Below are positions 45,001-57,282 of a DNA stretch of 64,000 bases, piece after piece; position 1 is the first letter of the stretch, and the number at the start of each line of letters is the position of its first letter. The position numbers were made by a program, and so were the translations under genes. The stretch is taken from contig CM055097.1 of NCBI GenBank assembly GCA_029204225.1, positions 57,031,601 to 57,095,600 on the forward strand. The letters run 5' to 3'. Below the pieces are notes generated by a model. It worked only from the letters and a program-made list of their open reading frames with translations, searched no databases and had not been told where the DNA came from. Source of the DNA: Diphasiastrum complanatum. Its lineage: Eukaryota; Streptophyta; Lycopodiopsida; Lycopodiales; Lycopodiaceae.

Positions 45001-45784
45001 AAAGCATCAGCAACACAATTTGGCGTACCTCGACGGTACTTAATGTCAAATTCGAACTCTGGAATGAGTTCCGACCAGCGGGCCTAATGAAACCTAACGT
45101 CTGAGGAATCACAGATATACTTAAGAGATTCATGATCTATCATTACCATGAGTTTGGATCCGTACAAATAATGTCTCCAAATCTTTAACGCATGGATGAC
45201 AGCAAAACGTTCCTTCTCATAAGTAGAATATCTACTTTGAGCTGGGTCCAACTTCTTGCTCTCGAAAGCCACAGGTCTACCATCCTGAACATTGTTTTAG
45301 TAATTTTGGGACAATTCCAAGTTCCATTCTTTTCTTTTCTGAGGTCTTATGCTCAAAATTAAGTTCAATTGCACAAACTTGACAATCACCTATGCCTGAA
45401 CTTAAGTTCGAGCATATGATCCTTTGCTCGAACTTAAGTTCAAGCACACAAGCATGTACTAGAGAGAATAGAGAGAAAAATTGATTTATTCCAAAATCAA
45501 GAAATTCACCTCATCTTACTAAAACAGTGTTTATGGTAAAGGACTGCGCCTATCGCATAGTCACTAGCATCTGTTTCCACTAAGAAAGATCCGCTAGGGT
45601 CCACTATGTGTAAGATAGGGGCTGTAGACACCAACATCTTCAAAGCTTCAAAGCTTTGATTAAGTTCATCAGTCCAAACAACAAGAGGACTGATCTTCGA
45701 ACGCCTTCCAGCCTTCTTCTTATTACCCTTTTTAGTTTTCCGTTTGGCTTTCTTCACTCCCTTAAGAAGATTCGTTAGAGGCAA
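45001..45784 (-). pseudogene. Chromovirus RNase H, split by a MITE-like insertion
   Basis: The first half (45784-45532) encodes LVVWTDELNQSFEALKMLVSTAPIL and FLVETDASDYAIGAVLYHK (catalytic Asp in TDAS). The second half (45287-45001) encodes VAFESKKLDPAQSRYSTYEKERFAVIHALKIWRHYLYG and MIDHESLKY. The two halves were contiguous before a 244-bp insertion. A Lys-rich stretch (KKAKRKTKKGNKKKAG) lies at the start of the first half. The domain removes the RNA template during copying; the insertion has destroyed it. Confidence 0.87.
45288..45531. mobile_element. MITE-like 244-bp insertion with terminal inverted repeats
   Basis: The ends are 16-bp inverted repeats, AACATTGTTTTAGTAA (45288-45303) and TTACTAAAACAGTGTT (45516-45531), with one mismatch. 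The interior contains a perfect 17-bp hairpin, GAACTTAAGTTCGAGCA at 45398-45414 against 45425-45441, with a 10-base loop. It has no coding capacity. The precise target duplication could not be separated from the inverted repeats. Confidence 0.7.
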
Positions 45785-46892
45785 TGGAACTAAGGCATAG
45801 TGTTTAATGAATTTATGGAGAAATCATGTGAAGCCTAGAAAAGATTTTACTTCCCTAATGGTTTTCAGGATAGGCTAGTCACGAACTTTTTGGACCTTAT
45901 CATAGTCGATCTCAAAACCTCGATCGGAAATGATATGTCCCAAATACTTGAGTCGAGTTTGAAAGAACTCACATTTAGACTCCTTAGCATAAAGCTTTGC
46001 CTGTCTTAGATTATCTAAGACTATACGCAAATGTGCTTCGTGCTCTTCAAGAGTCTAACTGTAGATCAGGATGTCATCTAAAACTACCACGAGAAACTTC
46101 CCCAGATATGGACGAAGAATATCATTCATCATCTGCTGAAAGGTTGTCGGGGCATTAGTTAGACCAAAGTGTAAAACTAAACATTCGTAATGGCCATACC
46201 TAGTACGAAAGCCAGTTTTGGAACCATCCCCCTCGTGTATTCTAATTTGATGGTACCCTAACCTAAGGTCCAATTTGATGAAATATTTAGCACCATTCAA
46301 TTGGTCCATTAAGTCGTTCATCCAAGGCAAGGAATAGCGGTCACTTAATTGTCATTTTATTAAGCTTTTTGTAATCGACACAAAGATGAATACCACCGTC
46401 TTTCTTGCTGGTTAGCAAAACAGGAGCTCCCCAAGGGGATTTATTAGGCCGAATATGGCCTTTACATAATAACTCCTTAAGTTGACTAGCAACTTCATCT
46501 TCTTCCTTTGGGCTCATCCTGTAGGGAAAAAGCGATACAGGAGAGTTGTCCGGAAGGAGATCTATATGATGGTCTACACCCCATGAGGGGGGAAGACCCT
46601 CAGGCAATCGCTCAGGAAATATATCATTATATTCCTCCCTAAGTCTCTTAAAGATTTTGCCCTCAGGCGAAGATTCTAAATTATCATCTGTAAAAGACAA
46701 TGCTTTAGGGAAAGATGATACATCAACACTGACATTATGAGTATTAAAAGCATCTATGTAAGATTCATCTTTCAGATAACATAAATACGAAAAATACTCA
46801 GAATTTAAAATACATTGATTTGCTTCATGAACGGTTACAAAAGGTAGATTTGGCTCATCGTCTTTAAGAGAAACCCATGAGTCATTATGCAA
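45785..46892 (-). pseudogene. Chromovirus reverse transcriptase
   Basis: The linker and fingers (46892-46341) read [56 protein letters not shown] and [13 protein letters not shown]. After a stop and frameshift, 46330-46055 reads [28 protein letters not shown] (first Asp), [34 protein letters not shown] and [10 protein letters not shown] with catalytic LDD at about 46081-46073. A TAG where Lys is usual follows at once. Thumb sequence continues to RNase H. Motifs are complete, but three breaks are seen. Confidence 0.88.
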
Positions 46893-47029
46893 GAAAGAAA
46901 TAGAATGAGATACATAATCTTTCTTTAAGGACTCATTTCTAGCAAAAAAACCACTCTTTTTCTAGATATACATCCACCTTATCTAGATTCATGACATGAA
47001 AAGACAAACTATCTATATAGTCTTGAATC

Positions 47030-47258
47030 TTCACCGGCACGTGGTGGACAAAGTGGTCTAGACCTGTTGCTCCCCACCAACTGCCATCCTAACCACATAC
47101 TTGTGGTCACTTGGTGCGGCTGCCAGCTGTAGCTTCTGCACCAACTTAGCATTATCAAAATTATGCGTAGAACTGTCGTCAAAAAGAATTCTCACAGGTT
47201 GGTTGCCTACGAACCCACTCATATGAATGAGTTTGCACCGCAGTATTAAAACAACAAT
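47030..47258 (-). pseudogene. Chromovirus protease, degraded
   Basis: The minus-strand reading FVGNQPVRILFDDSSTHNFDNAKLVQKLQL, then HKYVVRMAVGG corresponds to the retropepsin core, where LxDSGATHNF is expected. The catalytic triplet reads DDS instead of DSG, so it is probably inactive. Stops follow before the RT linker. Confidence 0.65.
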
Positions 47259-48245
47259 TCATACAAACTATTTCATCTTTAAAAGATACATCAATGCAAG
47301 AAATAGAAGAATTACCTAGTGCCTTAAAGGAGCGGTCACCCTTCTTCTATCAATTCGAGAAGTCCTTAGCAAGGTGCCCCTTCTCCATGCAGGAGAAGCA
47401 CAACCTATTGCTTTTGGCCTTGTCGAGGGCACTTCTTTTTCTTCTCCGAAGGAGAAGCTTCACGGACCATGTGCTCCTTGCCCTTTTTGAAAGAAGGACC
47501 GACAGAGCATTTGTCTTTGGCTTCGGGCTTTGGTTGCTCTTTGCGAATTATCGTGTGTGTATCATTGAAAATCCGAGTGAAACACACAGCATCCTCTAAG
47601 GATTGTGGCTGATTACGGCATACCTCCAACTGATATTCCTTGGACAAGCCCAAAATGGAATGTAGCTTAAGGAGTACCACGTCTATGCAGTTAAAAAACC
47701 ACTTAGCAGCCTCTTGGAAGTCTTGCAAGTAGACGTCCAAGGGCTTCGTCCCCATTTGCAACGTGGCAAATCAATGATAATACTCAAAATCATCTAGGAC
47801 AAGCATAAAGGCAGCCTTAAAGGCTACCTGGAAGTCATCCCAAGTGGTTGGGACTGTAGCTCGGTCTTTAAGATCCTGAATACGCCTTACCGCGTAAAAA
47901 CATGATGGGCGCCGTCGAAATACGCGAGCTATCTGGTAGATCGTGCATGGAAAAATGCGAAGTCCATAGATCTAACCAAGCTAACACCACATCTTGGTGT
48001 CTGTCCTTCTTGTCTCCGATAAAAAATTTCGGAGTAAACATTGGCTTTAGGAGAGCTTGTCGAGACTGGGACATAGCCCAAATCTCGGCCTTCGCCCATT
48101 CATGTTTTGAACGCATGTCCACAATTTGTTGCTGTAATAAATTTTTATGGTGCGCGTCATGTTCTCCATATCAATCCTGACAAGACTTGGAGCTCTAGTC
48201 TCATCCATAGGGGTGTCCATGGGTAAAGGAGTAACTGGCAAAAAA
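47259..48245 (-). pseudogene. Chromovirus gag
   Basis: The N-terminus near 48241 (MPVTPLPMDTPMDETRAPS) leads to a capsid-like domain: DVVLAWLDLWTSHFSMHDLPDSSRISTAPIMFLRGKA, ATVPTTWDDFQVAFKAAF, then GTKPLDVYLQDFQEAAKWFFNCID and SKEYQLEVCRNQPQSLEDAV. A Lys-rich linker precedes the knuckle LCFSCMEKGHLAKDF, in which the last cysteine is phenylalanine. Frameshifts near 48120 and 47865 and one at the knuckle break it. The fragment at 15440-15975 is a close relative in the opposite orientation. Confidence 0.82.
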
Positions 48246-48436
48246 CTAGAGGAAAAATGGAGAGCTATGGCGTAAAAACTGCAAAAAGGAAAAAGCTAGA
48301 GCATAGGGCCTCAAGAAATACCCAACTTGAGAACTAGCAACTAGAGAGCAAAAGAACTCTACAACAACTTGGGAGAATGAGGGAAAGGAAGTGAACGTAC
48401 CTCCTTTAGCCCCTCCCCAAAGCTCCTCTCCATCGA

Positions 48437-48453
48437 CGACTCTAATACTAGCT
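48437..48453 (-). promoter_or_regulatory. Degenerate Met-tRNA primer-binding site of the chromovirus
   Basis: On the minus strand CTAGTATTAGAGTCG follows the 5' LTR end, where the related fragment at 5722 has TTGGTATCAGAGTCG. Two substitutions suggest decay after insertion. Confidence 0.7.
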
Positions 48454-48898
48454 GTTACAACTCCCTAGGATCATCGACTGCCTTGAAGGTTCCGCACACC
48501 CCATACCAATGACGACACACCGTAACCGCCCAACCATAGGGTCACAACCGAACCACCCCCATGCCCTGGAGCAATCAACATAGTCATGCCCGGTCAAGCC
48601 TCCTATGATAAATGGCGTCCCATACCACCAGCCATCGCACTCGGCTCTCCCTAGCACACATCTCCTGGTCTGGAGATACATCCTGGCTAATGCACGTGCT
48701 CTCCATCCATCAACTCTTGGGTAGACTGAGTGAATGGAAAGAGGGAAACCCCACCACTATATAGGCATAGCACAGTGGGGCGACATGTGACCACCTAGGA
48801 TGGTGACGTGTGGCAGCTAAACATGTCGATAACTCCAGTCCTACATCATGCCCCTTGCGAGGCCGTCAGTGAAGGGCGTACCGTTATGGTACATAACA
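48454..48898 (-). repeat. 5' LTR of the chromovirus
   Basis: 445 bp. It is shorter than the 3' LTR through a ~35-bp deletion after the promoter-like region, where TCCCATCAAGCACGG is missing near 48780. TTGAG follows at 48899-48903. Confidence 0.92.
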
Positions 48899-48960
48899 TT
48901 GAGGATGAGCTCATGGCAGATGTAGAAGGGCAAAAGATAGAGGAACTATTGGTGTTGGAG

Positions 48961-49110
48961 GTGAATAAGGTTCTGCTAATTGCAGAGCTAGAAAGGATGG
49001 CGTTTGGTGTTGTTACGGTCACTAGGACTTGGTGTTTCAGCAAAGTTGGGAGTGTTGAGAAGGCTTTAAATTGGATGTTAGACTCTGAGGATCATCTTGA
49101 ATTTTTTCTC
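48961..49110 (+). pseudogene. UBA-like domain exon fragment
   Basis: The frame reads VNKVLLIAELERMAFGVVTVTRTWCFSKVGSVEKALNWMLDSEDHLEF. The spacing and residues LLxELExMxF ... VTRTW ... GSVExALNWxxDxEDxxE match a ubiquitin-associated (UBA) three-helix domain as found near the N-terminus of plant UBX or other ubiquitin-receptor proteins. Those proteins bind ubiquitin and often CDC48. The MGF loop is MAF and the middle helix is degraded. It begins 62 bp after the chromovirus target duplication, so the retroelement separated it from its upstream sequence (before 42979). No other domain of the protein follows by 49380. Confidence 0.42.
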
Positions 49111-49682
49111 TTAAGCAGTATCTTGTTGTATAAGACAACACGTTGGAATTACTCAGACTACAGCAATTTTGGAGCTCTATCTCCTGTGCTTCTTGGAATG
49201 ATCAGAGGGAGATTGAGAGAGCTTGTATATCGTGTCTGTATCCTTTGGCTGTTTTCTTTATGTTTGATGACTACCAACAGACTGTCTTGTCTGCATAGAT
49301 TGAATCTGTTTGTGAATGCTAGTCTGATATCAACAAGTAGACAAATTAAAGCTTCAATATGGGAAGTAATGACAGCATAGTTGCATATAATACGTATTTT
49401 ATAATAAAATACCATATAATTGACGTATTATATTAATATGTGTAATACAACGTATTATACCACTTTGATTACAATATTTTGATTTTCAATAGTTTTATTC
49501 AAGAATAAAAATGAAAATATTTTATCTTAGTGTTCATCACTTCAAACGTAAACATATGAACAAAATTCTGAAGAACATTATAGATCGCACATGAAATATT
49601 TGATAAAAACTTGTCAATTGTCAAAAGGTGAAGGTAGGACTATTTATTATTTTGAACTAGCCCTACGTATTTTTCAGCTGAT
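49111..49682. other. Spacer with AT-rich palindromic words
   Basis: The open frame continues to 49380 without recognisable domains. 49395-49465 contains repeated ACGTATTAT and AATACGTA words that could be the end of a small MITE, but no second end was found. Confidence 0.3.
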
Positions 49683-51180
<1,498 letters not shown>

Positions 51181-51714
51181 TTTTACCATTTCAAATGGTA
51201 ATAACAACTTGTTATCATTTGGTTTAAATATAGGCACCTATGTTTGTAATCATATGGGCCCATTTGAATACAATAACATTGATTTACACTGAATCAAGAT
51301 GGGTCCACAAAATTTCTAGACATTCCAATTATAGACATGATATCCGGCCTGACTGCAAAATCAAAGTTTTGATGTTCTACGAGTAAATTTTTTGAGAGTT
51401 TCACGAGTTTATTTTCTCCACAATTCAACAAAAAAGTAGCATATGGTGTGCTACTCTTTTCATGCCACTACATGATTTTTTATGAAGAAGAATCGTGGAT
51501 TGGTAGATAGTTAGAAATTTGACTATTTATCAAATCTTAAATACTTCTATCACAAGATACTTTGCAACTCTTTAAATACAGATTTATTTTTATTATGAAA
51601 AAATGTTCATGAAGCTATAAAAGCTAGCATGTTGGCATGTTGGTCTACAAAAGAATGTAACTGTTTTATAAAACTGATAGATAAAATGGATTCTTTTTTG
51701 AAAGACATCGACTA

Positions 51715-52260
51715 CCACACCGATGTGCTATCAAATTGGATCCACAAAAGAAAGCTTGATTTTTTATTTTTTAAATTAAAAAAACTATAAAATAATTTTT
51801 CTTCTCCTTGTGCATGCATCTTCTTGAAACACTTGGATGCAAAAGACCCCTTCTTAGATTTATCCTTCTTACCCTTCTTTGAGCTTGATTGGCGTTCTTC
51901 ATCCTTTGATGGATCACCTCCTTGTTGCTTGTTGGATTTTTTTTCCTTTTCACTTGCCTTTGATGGAGAAGTTTGCCTGCTCATCACCCTTGTGCAAGGA
52001 AAATGAATCCATCCTAGCTCTGGCATGTTGGATCGTACTCTTCTGGGCTATGAGAATACTTTGGAGCTTCTCAATGGATGGAAGGAATTCTTGATAGCAA
52101 AACTTAAACAAGATTGGAGTACTCATCTCCCAATCCATTCAAGATGACATGGAGAATCTCACTCTCCTTTATCTTATCACTGATGATCTAAGGAAAAGTT
52201 GATTAGCCTATCAAAAAACAGGCCATTCCCAAAGTGACCTTGAGAATTGAGGACTTGGCC
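51715..52260 (-). pseudogene. Copia gag remnant in tandem unit 1
   Basis: Across three broken minus-strand frames the sequence encodes SDKIKESEILHVILNGLGDEYSNLV, LLSRIPSI, EKLQSILIAQKSTIQHARARMDSF, and a Lys/Ser-rich tail (SKASEKEKKSNKQQGG). ILxxLNGLGDEYxxxV and LLSRxPSIxxEELxxxL are hallmarks of plant Copia gag. No knuckle, protease or polymerase follows. Unit 2 has the same breaks, so the gag was dead before the tandem duplication. Confidence 0.65.
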
Positions 52261-52410
52261 TTTCAAAGTCGACTACTACCTTTTGAGAAGTGGAAAGGAG
52301 GTTAAATGTGTGTGACTCATTACAAGTGCCAACGTGTCATTTCAAACTGAAAAATGAAGAAAAGAAAAAAGAAAAAGAAAAAAGTGTGATCTTTCTTTTT
52401 ACATTAAAAA

Positions 52411-52424
52411 TGGTATCAGAGCCT
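52411..52424 (+). promoter_or_regulatory. Met-tRNA primer-site-like word in tandem unit 1
   Basis: ATGGTATCAGAGCC occurs on the plus strand, while the nearest gag remnant lies on the minus strand to its left. Unit 2 has ATATTATCAGAGCC at the matching place (55624-55637), so the site has decayed there. Confidence 0.5.
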
Positions 52425-52862
52425 ATCTAAGTGTTTGATGCCTTTATCATCCAAAGTTTTCAATTTTTCATGAAAATCTAGATCTAAAAGAAATTTTTTT
52501 GGTTTTTTACAAGTTTACAGAATTTTGTGGCCAACTTAAAAATTTGTAACTTGCTCAATACTGAACGGAATTTAAAAAAGATTATATGGCTAGAAAGCCC
52601 TTTCAATGCTCTACAATAGTAGCTATTCAAATTGAATTACAAAGAATGAAATGCTGGGCGGAAATTAAATAAAAAAGAGCAGAAAAATAAAAAAACAAAA
52701 AAATACAATCACCACTCATGTTTTGAACGTTTTTGGACATGGCTCTCACAAATCACATCCATAATGCAAAGCTAACCGTAGCATGCGAAGATCAAGATGC
52801 CTAATGCATTCTATCCACAAAATATGAAAAGAAAATGCTAACAAGCAAGATGAGAGTGCATT

Positions 52863-52884
52863 GCTCCCCAACAATGGTGTCAAA
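52863..52884 (-). promoter_or_regulatory. Athila/Tat-like primer site, degraded (unit 1)
   Basis: On the minus strand TTTGACACCATTGTTGGGGAGC follows CCGCTACA, an LTR-like end. It resembles TTTTGGCACCATTGCCGAAG at 19081. An LTR remnant would therefore lie to the right of 52887; its far end was not found. Confidence 0.45.
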
Positions 52885-54941
52885 ATTGTAGCGGGTTTAT
52901 TTCCTAGCCTATCCTCAACCCAAGATCCAAGCAATCTAGCATCAAGGAGATGAAGTTAGTTGTCACCAAGATAGTTGTGTTTTGGATAGATCGTCACTTG
53001 TATCATATTTTTTTTAGTCCTAGACGTTTTGGAAAAAAACAATAGTTGTTCAGAATTCACTAGTTAGAACTACTTCTAGGTATATCACATCTCCTTGATG
53101 TTCAAAGTTTTTCTTGATCAACTTAGAAATAGACGTCTTTGATTACTTCTATAATCTTTTGAAAAAAAAAAATTCTGTTCAAATAATGGAGTTGTTCTAG
53201 AAATCGAGTAGGATTAGAAATGTTCAATTAGTCCCAATCTTTGAAAAAAAAAAAAACCGGAAATTTTCTGACCAAACAACTTCTAGGGAGTTGTCTTATG
53301 CAAATAGGAAGTTGGGATGTCAAAGTCACTAGAAGAGCAACTTCAAACACTCTTTTAATATGTACACTCCAGATGAGGTCTATCGAATGCATTCACAACA
53401 ATCGATACTTTAGACACTATTATGAGGAAATGCATTCATGCTTTTACAACATACACTCCTGAATTGCATATGCATGCCACCTTATGCACGGGTCTGACAG
53501 TGGGCATTTTTCTAAAATTGTTGGGAGTGGGTGTATAAAGCCAATTAGGATCACTGGTGGGTTGGATTGCAGAAATTTCAAAGAACAAATCAAATCTAAA
53601 AGCTGAAAGATCGTGAAGTAGATATTGAAAGAACCACTTGGACATTGTTGCCGAGTGTCCAAGTAAAAGCTTATTGAAAGCATAAGACCAGAGACTCTGG
53701 ATCCTTGGTTTGGGGCCCACACACCCCAGTGGATATCGCCATGTTAGGCGATTTTTTGTCATAATAAAATCGGACTTGAATTATGACCATTTTTAAATTT
53801 TTATGATAAAATCGGGTTAAAATGGCCGATTATTGTAAGTTATTGTATGTACTGTATTTATAATTTGGGCATCTGGCCTACTCAATAATGGCCAAAGTAG
53901 AATTTTTAAATTTATGTGACTACTTTTCCAGTAAATTATAAGCATGTAAACAACACTTTCAATGTACTTATGACATTCAATTGATAAAAGACCACAGTAC
54001 GTTTTGATTCCACTTGCCGACTAGGGAAATCTCAATCACGAGGCATAGCATCAATAGCAGCATCGCTATCAATAGCAGCATTGCTTTTTTGTTTTTTAGA
54101 ATGTTTGGACTTGAGTAGAATATCAATATATTCATCTACCAAAAAAAGGCAACTAGAGTTTTTCAAGTATTGGCTTATAGTAAATCTTATCTCTAACATG
54201 CATCAATAATGAATCCAAACTAAAATCTACACTAACAATTTGCTCTCTTTTTTCAATGAAGATTATTACAAATACTATGTACACACACACAATTGAGATA
54301 TTTTGTAACATATTTTTGAACCTAGACAGTTGCACTAGATACAAAAACACATGTTACATGCTATCTTGTTTTTCATTAAGTTTTGCATTTGTAACATCAA
54401 ATGGTACTTTTACCATTTCAAATGGTAATAACAACTTGTTATCATTTGGTTTAAATATAGGCACCTATGTTTGTAATCATATGGGCCCATTTGAATACAA
54501 TAACATTGATTTACACTGAATCAAGATGGGTCCACAAAATTTCTAGACATTCCAATTATAGACATGATATCCGGCCTGACTGCAAAATCAAAGTTTTGAT
54601 GTTCTACGAGTAAATTTTTCGAGAGTTTCACGAGTTTATTTTCTCCACGATTCAACAAAAAAGTAGCATATGGTGTGCTACTGTTTTCATGCCACTACAT
54701 GATTTTTTATGAAGAAGAATCGTGGATTGGTAGATAGTTAGAAATTTGACTATTTATCAAATCTTAAATACTTCTATCACAAGATACTTTGCAACTCTTT
54801 AAATACAGATTTATTTTTATTATGAAAAAATGTTCATGAAGCTATAAAAGCTAGCATGTTGGCATGTTGGTCTACAAAAGAATGTAACTGTTTTATAAAA
54901 CTGATAGATAAAATGGATTCTTTTTTGAAAGACATTGACTA

Positions 54942-55490
54942 CCACACCGATGTGCTATCAAATTGGATCCACAAAAGAAAGCTTGATTTTTTATTTTTTA
55001 AATTAAAAAAACTATAAAATAATTTTTCTTCTCCTTGTGCATGCATCTTCTTGAAACACTTGGATGCAAAGGACCCCTTCTTAGATTTATCCTTCTTACC
55101 CTTCTTTGAGCTTGATTGGCGTTCTTCATCCTTTGATGGATCACCTCCTTGTTGCTTGTTGGATTTTTTTTCCTTTTCACTTGCCTTTGATGGAGAAGTT
55201 TGCCTGCTCATCACCCTTGTGCAAGGAAAATGAATCCATCCTAGCTCTGGCATGTTGGATCGTACTCTTCTGGGCTATGAGAATACTTTGGAGCTTCTCA
55301 ATGGATGGAAGGAATTCTTGATAGCAAAACTTAAACAATATTGGAGTACTCATTTCCCAATCCATTCAAGATCACATGGAGAATCTCACTCTCCTTTATC
55401 TTATCACTGATGATCTAAGGAAAAGTCGATTAGCCTATCAAAAAACAGGCCATTCCCAAAGTGACCTTGAGAATTGAGGACTTGGCCTTT
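54942..55490 (-). pseudogene. Copia gag remnant in tandem unit 2
   Basis: Second copy of the gag remnant at 51715-52260, with the same stops and frameshifts and only a few substitutions. It supports duplication of an already dead element. Confidence 0.65.
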
Positions 55491-56075
55491 CAAAGTCGAC
55501 TACTACCTTTTGAGAAGTGGAAAGGAGGTTAAATGTGTGTGACTCATTACAAGTGCCAACGTGTCATTTCAAACTGAAAAATGAAGAAAAGAAAAAAGTG
55601 TGATCTTTCTTTTTACATTAAAAATATTATCAGAGCCTATCTAAGTGTTTGACGTCTTTATCATCCAAAGTTTTCAATTTTTCATGAAAATCTAGATCTA
55701 AAAGAAATTTTTTTGGTTTTTTACAAGTTTACAGAATTTTGTGGCCAACTTAAAAATTTGTAACTTGCTCAATAGTGAACGGAATTTAAAAAAGATTATA
55801 TGGCTAGAAAGCCCTTTCAATGCTCTACAATAGTATCTATTCAAATTGAATTACAAAGAATGAAATGCTGGGCAGAAATTAAATAAAAAAGAGCAGAAAA
55901 ATAAAAAAACAAAAAATACAATCACCACTCATGTTTTGAACGTTTTTGGACATGGCTCTCACAAATCACATCCATAATGCAAAGCTAACCGTAGCATGCG
56001 AAGATCAAGATGCCTAATGCATTCTATCCACAAAATATGAAAAGAAAATGCTAACAAGCAAGATGAGAGTGCATT

Positions 56076-56098
56076 GCTCCCCAACAATGGTGTCAAAA
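56076..56098 (-). promoter_or_regulatory. Athila/Tat-like primer site, degraded (unit 2)
   Basis: Copy of the site at 52863-52884, unchanged by eye, next to the same CCGCTACA LTR-like end. Confidence 0.45.
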
Positions 56099-57282
56099 TT
56101 GTAGCGGGTTTATTTCCTAGCCTATCCTCAACCCAAGATCCAAGCAATCTAGCATCAAGGAGATGAAGTTAGTTGTCACTAAGATAGTTGTGTTTTGGAT
56201 AGATCGTCACTTGTATCATATTTTTTTTAGTCCTAGACGTTTTGAAAAAAAAAAATAGTTGTTCAGAATTCACTAGTTAGAACTACTTCTGGGTATATCA
56301 CATCTCCTCAATGTTCAAAGTTTTTCTTGATCAACTTAGAAATAGACGTCTTTGATTACTTCTATAATCTTTTGAAAAAAAAAAATTCTGTTCAAATAAT
56401 GGAGTTGTTCTAGAAATCGAGTAGGATTAGAAATGTTCAATTAGCCCAATCTTTGGAAAAAAAAAAAACCGGAAATTTTCTGACCAAACAACTTCTAGGG
56501 AGTTGTCTTATGCAAATAGGAAGTTGGGATGTCAAAGTCACTAGAAGAGAAACTTCAAACACTCTTTTAATATGTACACTCCAGATGAGGTCTATCAAAT
56601 GCATTCACGACCATCGATACTTTAGACACTATTATGAGGAAATGCATTCATGCTTTTACAACATACACTCCTGAATTGCATATGCATGCCACCTTATGCA
56701 CGGGTCTGACAGTGGGCATTTTTCTAAAATTGTTGGGAGTGGGTGCATAAAGCCAATTAGGATCACTGGTGGGTTGGATTGCAGAAATTTCAAAGAACAA
56801 ATCAAATCTAAAAGCTGAAAGATCGTGAAGTAGATATTGAAAGAACCACTTGGAAATTGTTGCCGAGTGTCCAAGTAAAAGCTTATTGAAAGCATAAGAC
56901 CAGAGACTCTGGATCCTTGGTGTGGGGCCCACACACCCCAGTGGATATCGCCATGTTAGGCGATTTTTTGTCATAATAAAATCGGACTTGAATTATGACC
57001 ATTTTTAAATTTTTATGATAAAATCGGGTTAAAATGGCCGATTATTGTAAGTTATTGTATGTACTGTATTTATAATTTGGGCATCTGGCCTACTCAATAA
57101 TGGCCAAAGTAGAATTTTTAAATTTATGTGACTACTTTTCCAGTAAATTATAAGCATGTAAACAACACTTTCAATGTACTTATGACATTCAATTGATAAA
57201 AGACCACAGTACGTTTTGATTCCACTTGCCGACTAGGGAAATCTCAATCACGAGGCATAGCATCAATAGCAGCATCGCTATC

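Larger units (their letters stand above)
42979..48898 (-). mobile_element. Complete chromovirus (Gypsy LTR retrotransposon with chromodomain)
   Basis: LTRs at 42979-43440 and 48454-48898 have TG...CA ends (TGTTATG...GTTGTAACA on the minus strand). A perfect target duplication, TTGAG, lies at 42974-42978 and 48899-48903. Reading on the minus strand the order is LTR, a degenerate Met-tRNA primer site, gag, protease, RT, RNase H, integrase, chromodomain, purine tract, LTR. That order and the terminal chromodomain define chromoviruses, whose chromodomain can steer integration to marked chromatin. Stops, frameshifts and a 244-bp insertion in RNase H make it inactive. It landed directly before a UBA-like exon. 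Confidence 0.93.
54083..57282 (+). repeat. Tandem duplication, unit 2 (about 3.2 kb)
   Basis: Near-identical to 50856-54070. The junction between units (54051-54083) contains TCAATAGCAGCAT twice (54051-54063 and 54069-54081), a short templated insertion. Unit 2 ends at GCATCGCTATC (57282) and is followed by unique sequence. The minus frame at 56974-56648, also present in unit 1 at 53762-53436, has no recognisable domain. Confidence 0.95.

Noticed and set aside
53436-53762. 108-codon minus-strand frame conserved in both tandem units
   Set aside because: The units are too recent for conservation to mean selection, and no domain is visible.
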